Assembly: GCF_001562055.1 (NCBI RefSeq)
Contig: NZ_LLWE01000005.1
Location: 1-64,000, forward strand
Direction of reading: 5' to 3'
DNA from: Polycladidibacter stylochi
GTDB lineage: Bacteria; Pseudomonadota; Alphaproteobacteria; Rhizobiales; Stappiaceae
DNA length: 64,000 bases
A program made the translations under genes and the position numbers. Every line of letters begins with the position of its first letter. The stretch's first letter is position 1. Under the pieces are notes generated by a model. It was not told the DNA's origin and searched no databases. It saw nothing but the letters and a program-made list of their open reading frames with translations. Positions 29,504-39,675 of the stretch are shown here, piece by piece.

Positions 29504-29917
29504 ATGGATATCACATTAAGTGTTCACGAAGCCCTTATACACGTTATGGTTATGGTTTCGGCTTCTGACAGCACAATGACCGACCCTGAACTACGCACCA
29601 TCGGCGAGGTTATCTCCGATTTGCCTGTTTTTAGCGGGTTTGATGATAAGAAACTGACCGGCATTACCGAAGATTGCGCCATGCGCATGGCTGCAGAAAA
29701 CGGACTGCGTCATACACTAGAGTTAATTGCCCGTTCACTGCCTGTAAAGTTTCGTGATACCGCATATGCACTCGGGGTGGAAATTGCTGCAGCAGATTTG
29801 AATGTGAAGCAAGAAGAACTACGCATGCTGCAAATGCTGCGCGATACACTTGATTTGGACAAGCTCACAGTGGCGGCCATTGAGCGCGGCGCACAAGCGC
29901 GCTACCGTACACTTTAG
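29504..29917 (+). CDS. TerB-like (tellurite resistance / DjlA-type) protein
   Basis: 137 residues, all helical, with the TerB pattern: HEALIHVMVMVSASDSTMTDPELRTIGEVI and, in the second half, LGVEIAAADLNVKQEELRMLQMLRDTLDL, each with acidic residues that could bind metal. The ATG has AGGA upstream. No other ter gene is present, so a role in tellurite resistance should not be assumed. It ends in a clear terminator and is monocistronic. Confidence 0.85.
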   Translation: MDITLSVHEALIHVMVMVSASDSTMTDPELRTIGEVISDLPVFSGFDDKKLTGITEDCAMRMAAENGLRHTLELIARSLPVKFRDTAYALGVEIAAADLNVKQEELRMLQMLRDTLDLDKLTVAAIERGAQARYRTL

Positions 29918-29940
29918 TGCAAGCCATTGACTTATTACAG

Positions 29941-29972
29941 AGCGCTCTTCGCAAAGGCGTGGAGCGCTTTTT
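29941..29972 (+). terminator. Intrinsic terminator of the TerB-like gene
   Basis: A 7-bp stem AGCGCTC / GAGCGCT with a 14-nt loop, followed by five T. Confidence 0.9.
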
Positions 29973-30080
29973 AGGTCGCTGGCCTACTTAAATTTCAAAG
30001 AAGCCCTCTAACTGCTTTAACCTTTTATATTGACGCGTATTCTAACCCGAAAACCGGCTTCCGCTTTTAGAGAAAACGCT

Positions 30081-30473
30081 CTAATTGACTGTGCGGCGGG
30101 CATCTGGCATATCGAGTGAAAAAGCAGGAATGTTCACTGTAAACTGCTCGCCTGTTTCGCTAATCATCGCATAGTTACCAGACATTATGCCCGAGGATGT
30201 GGTGAGTGGACAGCCCGAGGTATACTGGTAGGTTTCGCCCGGCTCAATAACCGGCTCTTCGCCAACCACACCAACACCGCGGATTTCTCTTTTGTGGCCA
30301 TTAGCGTCAACGATAACCCAATGCCGCCGGCACAATTGGACTGCTTCGGGGCTCATGTTTTCAATATCCACCGTATAGGCCCAAAAATACTGATCTTCTG
30401 AAGGCTCGGATTCTTCAGAGAGGAAATGGGGCTCAACCGTTACCTTGATGGAGCGGGTGACTTGGCGGTACAT
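30081..30473 (-). CDS. apaG: ApaG (Co2+/Mg2+ efflux-associated protein)
   Basis: 130 residues, a single fibronectin-like beta domain. Conserved segments are [50 protein letters not shown] and GIMSGNYAM. ApaG affects cobalt and magnesium handling and Ap4A-related phenotypes in enterobacteria; its biochemical action is unclear. The start chosen has AAAGGA at seven bases and fits the family; the longer frame is upstream filler. It follows the phosphatidyltransferase gene at 63 bases. Confidence 0.92.
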   Translation of the reverse strand: MYRQVTRSIKVTVEPHFLSEESEPSEDQYFWAYTVDIENMSPEAVQLCRRHWVIVDANGHKREIRGVGVVGEEPVIEPGETYQYTSGCPLTTSSGIMSGNYAMISETGEQFTVNIPAFSLDMPDARRTVN

Positions 30474-30536
30474 TGAACGTCCTTTAATATTTGAGCCGAA
30501 GACAGACATGCCTTGTGAACCTGTTGCCATGACTGG

Positions 30537-31175
30537 CTAACCATTTGTTCGCTTCGAAACTTGCTGAATTACCATAATAATACGCGTGAGCGCCGATATA
30601 TAGCAAGCAATAGCAAAGCACCAAGCAATAATATTATAATAGGCTGGAAACAAGCAAAACAATACAAACACCACTATTGTTTCAGCACCTTCGGTAAGAC
30701 CTGCCAAATAGTAAAAGGATTTCTGCCCCTGACTACTCGTAGATAAATTGAGCTCTTTTGCCAAAATGGCAAAGGATAAAAACGCCGCACCATTGAGATA
30801 GAAACCTAATAATAGCGCGGCACCGGCAAACGCATTGTCTTGCGGATTGGCAATAATAAACGCAAACGGAATGAGACCATAAAACAGGAAGTCAAAAACA
30901 ATATCGATAAAGCCACCCAAAGGGTGTGGTGCAGTTTGTTGCTGTTTTGCACGTATACGTGCCACGGGACCATCCAAGCCATCAGCAAGCCTGTTCAGTA
31001 CGATAAGAATTAGTGCAAGCCAGAAAGTGTGCGTTGCTATGGATATTGAAGCAGCGACAGCCAAGCCCAACCCCAACAGCGAGAGTTGATTTGCAGTAAT
31101 ACGTCTTTGAACAAGCCGGTTTGCAACCACGTTTAAGGGACGGTCAATTATTGGTCGCAAGCGTGCATCAAACAT
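30537..31175 (-). CDS. CDP-alcohol phosphatidyltransferase family membrane protein
   Basis: 212 residues with about six membrane helices. The CDP-OH-P motif is present as DGPVAR ... GGFIDIVFD, with all acidic residues, but the spacer between AR and the following Gly is about 13 residues where 7-8 is usual. These enzymes transfer a phosphatidyl group from CDP-diacylglycerol to an alcohol such as glycerol phosphate, serine, inositol or choline. The acceptor is unknown. The ATG chosen has GGGGA upstream; another ATG seven codons earlier has none. Confidence 0.82.
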   Translation of the reverse strand: MFDARLRPIIDRPLNVVANRLVQRRITANQLSLLGLGLAVAASISIATHTFWLALILIVLNRLADGLDGPVARIRAKQQQTAPHPLGGFIDIVFDFLFYGLIPFAFIIANPQDNAFAGAALLLGFYLNGAAFLSFAILAKELNLSTSSQGQKSFYYLAGLTEGAETIVVFVLFCLFPAYYNIIAWCFAIACYISALTRIIMVIQQVSKRTNG

Positions 31176-31367
31176 TTTCGGTCCCCGATAGATCATGTTT
31201 AGCCGCAGATATGCTACGCGGTATTACCTGCCAATGGTAGTGGGGAATATGTACGGAAGCGTGGCTTGCTTTGCGCGACAATACGCAGCTATTTGACTAT
31301 TATCGTGGAGAGCTTTGGTGCATTGCTTGACAGTTGCACCTGATTATATCATTTGTGAAAGCCGCAG

Positions 31368-31441
31368 GCGGGTGTAGCTCAATGGTAGAGCAGAAGCTTC
31401 CCAAGCTTAAGACGAGGGTTCGATTCCCTTCACCCGCTCCA
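31368..31441 (+). tRNA. tRNA-Gly (anticodon CCC)
   Basis: 74 bases including an encoded CCA. Acceptor stem GCGGGTG / CACCCGC, D arm with GCTCAATGGTAGAGC, anticodon loop TTCCCAA (31398-31404) giving anticodon CCC at 31400-31402, and T arm with GGTTCGATTCC. It reads GGG codons. It stands alone; no other tRNA or rRNA is near. Confidence 0.97.
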
Positions 31442-34452
<3,011 letters not shown>

Positions 34453-34471
34453 AGTAAAGCACTCACCACTC

Positions 34472-34500
34472 AAAAGCCCCGCCAATTGCGGGGCTTTTCT
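34472..34500 (+). terminator. Bidirectional intrinsic terminator, autotransporter / choV
   Basis: An 11-bp stem AAAAGCCCCGC / GCGGGGCTTTT with a 5-base loop, then T-rich sequence on the plus side and TTTT on the minus side. It serves both convergent transcripts. Confidence 0.92.
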
Positions 34501-34527
34501 TTCTTTCGCGATGCTGAACTATTGCAA

Positions 34528-35583
34528 TTACGAGGTTAGGGACTGCACATTATCTATGGATGCGAGTATATCGTCGTTGGTTATTAGCCCAACAGGTGTC
34601 TCGTTTTCCATCACGACCAAAGGAGAAGCCATTTGCTTTTTAAGCGCAATCACTTCTTTTATTTTCGTGGTGGGCAGAACCTCATTTCTCGTTGTGTGAT
34701 CAACAGCTGCTGTTGGCTGTATGGGGCTCATGATATCGCGCGCTTGTAAAACACAGAGCGGATTCATGTGGGCAACAAACGAACTTACATATTCGTCACA
34801 GGGAGATTGCACGATCTGCTGCGGACTTCCTATTTGTACCAGCCGACCACTTTCCATTATGGCAATTCGGTTGCCCAGTTTGGCTGCCTCGTCCAAATCA
34901 TGGCTCACAAAAATAATGGTTTTGCTCAGCTTTTGCTGCAGTTCGAGTAGCTCATCTTGTAACCTTGCCCTAATGAGGGGATCGAGGGCTGAAAAGGGTT
35001 CATCCATTAACAGTAATGGGGCTTGGGTTGCTAGTGCACGCGCCAAACCTACGCGCTGCTGCATGCCCCCCGACAGCTCACTTATGTATTTATCACCCCA
35101 ACCTTGCAGGCCCACAAGTTCGAGTTGTTCTTCAACCCTCTCGCGGCGTTGTTTCCTGCGCATTCCCGAAAGTTCCAGCGCTAGGGCGATATTATCGCGT
35201 ACAGTACGCCATGGCAAAAGCCCAAACTGCTGAAACACCATTGCCACATGTTTGCGTCGCAGTTTTTTCAATGTTTGCGCCGAGCAAGTGGCTGGATTTA
35301 TTTTTTTATCATTATAATGGACTTCGAGTGTTCCGCTTGTTGCTTTATTGAGACCATTGACGGCCCGCAATAAAGATGACTTGCCGGAGCCTGATAACCC
35401 CATAAGAACCAGAAGCTCGCCCTGCTCTACATTCAATGAAACATTGTGTACCGCCAGCAACGCCCCTGTTTTTTGGTGTATCTCCTCGCGGCTCAAGCCT
35501 TGTGCCAGTAATTCTTTCGCTTTGGCAATATCTCCGCCAAAGAGGATAGAAAGGTTTTCAATGGTTACCAGAGGCTGCGTCAT
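34528..35583 (-). CDS. choV: Choline/glycine-betaine ABC transporter ATPase
   Basis: 351 residues. ABC ATPase of the ProV/ChoV type: Walker A GLSGSGKS (62-69), signature LSGGMQQRVGLARAL, Walker B LLLMDEPFSALD, and a C-terminal regulatory tail with one CBS-like segment (about 280-345, PLVVMENETPVGLITNDDIL). It energises uptake of choline or betaine through ChoW. The start overlaps the choW stop as ATGA. Last gene of choXWV, ending in a bidirectional terminator. Confidence 0.93.
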   Translation of the reverse strand: MTQPLVTIENLSILFGGDIAKAKELLAQGLSREEIHQKTGALLAVHNVSLNVEQGELLVLMGLSGSGKSSLLRAVNGLNKATSGTLEVHYNDKKINPATCSAQTLKKLRRKHVAMVFQQFGLLPWRTVRDNIALALELSGMRRKQRRERVEEQLELVGLQGWGDKYISELSGGMQQRVGLARALATQAPLLLMDEPFSALDPLIRARLQDELLELQQKLSKTIIFVSHDLDEAAKLGNRIAIMESGRLVQIGSPQQIVQSPCDEYVSSFVAHMNPLCVLQARDIMSPIQPTAAVDHTTRNEVLPTTKIKEVIALKKQMASPLVVMENETPVGLITNDDILASIDNVQSLTS

Positions 35584-36425
35584 TGGCCTGACTTTCTTTG
35601 TGGGCGACGAAAGAAACGGTCCAGTATTATTGCTATGAGAACAATGGAAATACCAACCTCAAAGCCCTTGGCTATATTAACAGTGTTGAGGGCACGCAGA
35701 GTGGGCACGCCAAGACCATCGGCACCCACAAGTGCAGAGATAACAACCATAGAAAGGGAAAGCATAATGGTTTGCGTTAAGCCTGCCATTATATTTGGCC
35801 GCGCATAGGGCAACTCGATTTTCCATAGGCGCTGCCAATACGTGGCTCCGAAGGCCTCACCTGCTTCCAAAAGTTGTTTTGGTGTTGAGGCAATACCCAA
35901 TTGCGTTAAGCGTATGGATGCGGGCAATGCAAATACCACGGTTGAAATGAGCCCTGGAACCACACCAAGACCAAACAATATTAGCGTGGGAATAAGGTAA
36001 ACAAATGTCGGTATGGTTTGCATTAAATCAAGTAGCGGCTGTACCCATGCGTAAAACCTTGGATGATGCGCACAGAAAATACCAGTAGGCACACCTATAA
36101 GCATACACACAAAGGTTGCACTCAAAATGAGGGCCAGCGTTTGCGTGGTTTCTTGCCAGTAACCCAGATTAATAATCAGCAAGAGGCTTAGAGCCACAAA
36201 AATAGTGAAGCGGATGGACCGGCGCACAATAAAAGCTAAAAGAGAAACGATAGCAACAAAAACAACCGGTGGCGGCGCTTGAAGTAACCACAATACATTA
36301 TCAATTTGCTTCTCGATTGCTATTGATAGCGTATCAAAAAAAAGCGCCCCGTTATTGGTTAGCCAATCGACAACCCATTTTGCATAATCGCCAATGGGTA
36401 GTTTATGCTCGTATAGCCAGTCCAC
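35580..36425 (-). CDS. choW: Choline/glycine-betaine ABC transporter permease
   Basis: 281 residues, with about six or seven membrane helices and the BPD_transp_1 fold; the EAA-type loop reads LEAGEAFGATYWQRLWKIELPYARPNIMAGL. The start is a GTG with GAGG seven bases upstream. It follows choX after 137 bases and is coupled to choV by a 4-base overlap. Together the three proteins form an osmoprotectant or choline importer. Confidence 0.92.
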   Translation of the reverse strand: MDWLYEHKLPIGDYAKWVVDWLTNNGALFFDTLSIAIEKQIDNVLWLLQAPPPVVFVAIVSLLAFIVRRSIRFTIFVALSLLLIINLGYWQETTQTLALILSATFVCMLIGVPTGIFCAHHPRFYAWVQPLLDLMQTIPTFVYLIPTLILFGLGVVPGLISTVVFALPASIRLTQLGIASTPKQLLEAGEAFGATYWQRLWKIELPYARPNIMAGLTQTIMLSLSMVVISALVGADGLGVPTLRALNTVNIAKGFEVGISIVLIAIILDRFFRRPQRKSGQ

Positions 36426-36562
36426 TTACTACCTCGGTTGTTACAGGCTCACTCGTTGTTAACGCGAACCTGCAACTCTGCTGGCAATGGCCAAGACCAT
36501 TGCAATAATCAATTCAACTCATAGGTTGTTGAATATACACTTACCTACGACTTGCGGTTTCA

Positions 36563-37519
36563 TTACATGCCAAGTGCTTTTTTGACAACCGGCAATGCAT
36601 CTTCACCTGATTTTGTCTTAACACCACTTAACCATGATGACAGTTGTGCCTCGTTAGCCAAAATCCAGGTTTTTGCTGCTTTTTTGGGAGCTACCCCTTC
36701 GTTTAAAATGGCACCCATAATATGGTTTTCCATTGATAGCGAGAATTTAAGCTGCTTTAAAAAACGACCAATATTCGGACAATCTTGCGCCAAGCCCTTG
36801 CGAGTATTTGTGTATATATCTGCACCGCCGTAGTTGGGACCAAAAACATCATCACCACCACTTAAGTATTTTAACTCGAACTTGGAGTTCATCGGGTGAG
36901 GTTCCCAACCCAAAAAGACGATTGGCTTATTGCGACGCACCGCCCTTGCTACTTGCGAAAGCATGCCGGCTTCAGATGATTCCACCAGTTCAAAATCCGA
37001 GAGTGAAAACTTGCCTTCCTCAATCATTTGCAAGATCAGACGGTTGCCATCATTACCCGCTTCAACACCATATATTTTACCGGCTAACTGCTGCTTAAAT
37101 TTTGCGATATCCGCAAAGCTGTGTAATCCGGCATCATATATATATTTGGGCACGGCCAGAGTGTATTTGGCCCCTTCCAAATTCTTTGTAATGGTCTCGA
37201 CTGTGCCTTTTTGCCTATATGGGGCAATATCGGCTTCCATTGTTGGCATCCAGTTGCCCAAAAATACATCAATATCATTATTTGCTAATGAGGCGTAGGT
37301 AACAGGAACAGATAGCATTTTGGTTTCTGTTTGATAGCCCATTGATTCTAATAGGGTTGTGGCAATCGCGGTTGTTGCAGTTATATCTGTCCAGCCAACA
37401 TCGGAAAACCGAACGGTTTGGCAACTCTTCGGTGTTTGTGCCAGTAATTGTTGACCTGAAGATAATAATAGAACTGCTGCGGCACAACAAAGCTGCCGAA
37501 TACCTTTGGCTATACGCAT
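36563..37519 (-). CDS. choX: Choline ABC transporter periplasmic binding protein
   Basis: 318 residues. After a signal peptide (about 1-27) it shows the ligand-cage residues of ChoX/ProX proteins: VGWTDITATTA (Trp and Asp near the N-terminus), FLGNWMPTM and FLGWEPHPMN. The Asp after WT, and proximity to betI, favour choline over betaine. The ATG has a strong AAGGAGGGG seven bases upstream; the frame is open further but without a ribosome site. Divergent from betI. Confidence 0.92.
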   Translation of the reverse strand: MRIAKGIRQLCCAAAVLLLSSGQQLLAQTPKSCQTVRFSDVGWTDITATTAIATTLLESMGYQTETKMLSVPVTYASLANNDIDVFLGNWMPTMEADIAPYRQKGTVETITKNLEGAKYTLAVPKYIYDAGLHSFADIAKFKQQLAGKIYGVEAGNDGNRLILQMIEEGKFSLSDFELVESSEAGMLSQVARAVRRNKPIVFLGWEPHPMNSKFELKYLSGGDDVFGPNYGGADIYTNTRKGLAQDCPNIGRFLKQLKFSLSMENHIMGAILNEGVAPKKAAKTWILANEAQLSSWLSGVKTKSGEDALPVVKKALGM

Positions 37520-37752
37520 TGCACACCCCTCCTTAATTGTATTTTTTGATGAATACATGTGTTATTCTTATGTAAATACGCATATTTCCTGCATAACTGG
37601 CCTTCAACATTACATATTATTCTTACCAGTAAAAGCAAACATGAACAACATATGCCGATAGAGAAAAGCAGTAGCACGTTAATTATGCTATTTCCATAGC
37701 ATCATTACTTTAAAATGTTGGATATTTGCTTATTTTTTAATTGATTTTATTG

Positions 37753-37766
37753 ATTGATCGTTCAAT
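37753..37766. promoter_or_regulatory. Candidate BetI operator
   Basis: ATTGA-TCGT-TCAAT is an inverted repeat 33 bases upstream of betI, in the choX-betI divergent region. It resembles the BetI-binding palindrome known from enterobacteria. It could repress both betI and choXWV when choline is absent. Confidence 0.7.
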
Positions 37767-37798
37767 AAAAGGACAAATAACTTTAACGGAGCCGATTT

Positions 37799-38407
37799 AT
37801 GCCACGTGTGGGCCAAGAAGAAGAACGACGTAAATCGATCATTAAAGCAACGATCGAAGCCATTCATGAAAACGGGTTTGCCAAAGTAACAATGGCACAA
37901 ATTGCTCGAAAAGCAGGCGTTTCAACCGGGTTGCCTCATCATTATTTCGGCTCTAAAACCGGCCTATTTGACGCTACAATGGCCAGCTTACTCCATGAAC
38001 TGGCTATTGAAATTCGCCGTAACTGCAGCCAGCTTCACAACCCGCAAGAGCGGATTATGATGCTGGTACGCTCCAATTTTTGTGAGGCGCAGTTCAAGCC
38101 AGCCGTAATTTCTGCATGGCTGGCTTTTTATGTGGAAGCAAACAGCAGCGCGACCACCAAGCGGTTGTTGCGCATTTACCAGCGTCGTCTCAGATCTAAC
38201 TTAATGTATGAATATGGCCGCGTTTTGGTACATCGGGATGCGGAAAAGGCCGCATTAGGAACTGCTGCCATGATTGATGGTTTCTGGCTTCAGCAAGCGC
38301 TTCATAAAGATAAAACGCTTGAGAGCCGCGCTGAAACCCTAGTTGGTGATTATGTTGACCAGTGTTTTGCGCAACTACAGCATTTGCAACAGGAGGTAAA
38401 AGGCTGA
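37799..38407 (+). CDS. betI: Transcriptional repressor BetI (TetR family)
   Basis: 202 residues. N-terminal TetR helix-turn-helix (about 24-55): KVTMAQIARKAGVSTGLPHHYFGSKTGLFDATM, matching BetI. It senses choline and represses choline uptake and oxidation genes. No betA or betB lies in the window, so the oxidation genes are elsewhere. The ATG has GGAG eight bases upstream. A ceramidase-like gene follows 71 bases after the stop in the same direction. Confidence 0.93.
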   Translation: MPRVGQEEERRKSIIKATIEAIHENGFAKVTMAQIARKAGVSTGLPHHYFGSKTGLFDATMASLLHELAIEIRRNCSQLHNPQERIMMLVRSNFCEAQFKPAVISAWLAFYVEANSSATTKRLLRIYQRRLRSNLMYEYGRVLVHRDAEKAALGTAAMIDGFWLQQALHKDKTLESRAETLVGDYVDQCFAQLQHLQQEVKG

Positions 38408-38478
38408 AAATTATTCGATTGTTTTCTATAGGTCTCTCCCCTTAATCTACAAGGTATATTCGCTTGGGGATTAAACCT

Positions 38479-39195
38479 ATGCATGATTACATTGATATTT
38501 ATTGTGAGCGCATTAATGGTGACTTCTGGTCTGAACCCTTGAATGCCATTTCTAACCTATCTTTTATTATTGCCGCATTTTGGGGTATTTATTTGGCGCG
38601 GCGCAAAGGCGTTTATGCTTGGCCTGTATGGCTTGCTATTATTTTGAGCGGCCTTATCGGGGTTGGTTCGTTTTTATTCCATAGCTTCGCTAGTAGTGCA
38701 GCCGAACTCTCCGATGTCTTGCCTATTTGGACCTTTGTTGTTTGGTATGTGCTCTGTTGTTTCTTATATTTGGGAAACTACAAAATGAACATGAAGCTGA
38801 TTGCCATACTCATGGGGGCGGGCATTGCCGGTATGGTATTATGGCTGCAACTATCCGGTGCCTTGACCACCAATGGCTATCACCATACGCATCATCCAGC
38901 AACTTTATTGAATGGCTCACAACAGTACTTACCTGCTGTTATTTCCCTTTACATTTTTGCCTTTGTTTGCTGGCGGAACTTTGCAAAACTCGCACCAAGC
39001 GTCATTACCGCTGCTCTGGTGTTTAGTGTTTCACTGGTTTTCCGGAGCATTGATTTACATAGCTGTTCACATGTTCCCATTGGCACTCATTTTGTTTGGC
39101 ACTTGCTCAACGGGCTTATGATAGCGCTTTTATTGCATTCACTGGTGATAGCAGCCGCAGACCATTATAAAAAAGGAGCTGTAAATGGCACATAG
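38479..39195 (+). CDS. Alkaline-ceramidase-family membrane hydrolase
   Basis: 238 residues with about seven membrane helices. The zinc-hydrolase residues of eukaryotic alkaline ceramidases are all present by spacing: Ser64-x3-His68 (GSFLFH), Asp79 (ELSDVLP) and His204-x3-His208 (THFVWH), with an N-terminal EPLNAISNLSF. Ceramidases split ceramide into sphingosine and a fatty acid; bacterial homologues are mostly untested. The ATG has GGGGA upstream; the longer frame needs a TTG. It overlaps the DUF1810 gene by 11 bases and follows betI closely. Confidence 0.85.
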   Translation: MHDYIDIYCERINGDFWSEPLNAISNLSFIIAAFWGIYLARRKGVYAWPVWLAIILSGLIGVGSFLFHSFASSAAELSDVLPIWTFVVWYVLCCFLYLGNYKMNMKLIAILMGAGIAGMVLWLQLSGALTTNGYHHTHHPATLLNGSQQYLPAVISLYIFAFVCWRNFAKLAPSVITAALVFSVSLVFRSIDLHSCSHVPIGTHFVWHLLNGLMIALLLHSLVIAAADHYKKGAVNGT

Positions 39196-39646
39196 CCAAG
39201 CTCAACCTGATGCCAATGATTTAAAGCGATTTGTTTGGGCGCAGCGGCCTTGTATAAGCAATGTGGAAAGCGAGCTTCGTGCCGGTTTGAAACAAAGCCA
39301 TTGGATGTGGTTTATTTTTCCGCAATTACGCTCACTGGGGCGCACCCAAACCGCCCTTTATTTTGGTCTTGAAGATTTGCAGGAAGCCCAAAGCTACTAT
39401 CGATACGACCCGCTTGGAACACGGCTGGTGCATTGTTTTACTCTTGTTCTTGAGCATTGGGACAAATCGGCTATCGAGATCATGGGCAAGGTTGATGCTA
39501 AAAAACTACGTTCATGTGCTAGCTTGTTTCATCTCGCGGTGCCCGAGCAACCGCTTTTTCGTCAATGCCTTGATGTTTTTTATGGCGGGGCACTTTGCGA
39601 GCGCACCCGAACAGTCCTTGAAGAAGGGGAAGGCTTGGCAACCTAA
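39185..39646 (+). CDS. DUF1810 domain protein
   Basis: 153 residues with the DUF1810 core: DLKRFVWAQ, ELRAGLKQSHWMWFIFPQL, YFGLEDLQEAQSYY, DPLGTRLVHCF and DAKKLRSCASLFHL. Its function is unproven; calpastatin-like annotation in databases has no basis in bacteria. An AAGGAG lies six bases ahead of the ATG, within the end of the ceramidase gene, so translation is coupled. Confidence 0.9.
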   Translation: MAHSQAQPDANDLKRFVWAQRPCISNVESELRAGLKQSHWMWFIFPQLRSLGRTQTALYFGLEDLQEAQSYYRYDPLGTRLVHCFTLVLEHWDKSAIEIMGKVDAKKLRSCASLFHLAVPEQPLFRQCLDVFYGGALCERTRTVLEEGEGLAT

Positions 39647-39675
39647 GCATTCACGTTAATCGTTCACAAAAGCTG

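Noticed and set aside
29504-29917. Tellurite-resistance system
   Set aside because: Only a lone TerB-like protein is present; no terA, terC, terD or terZ.
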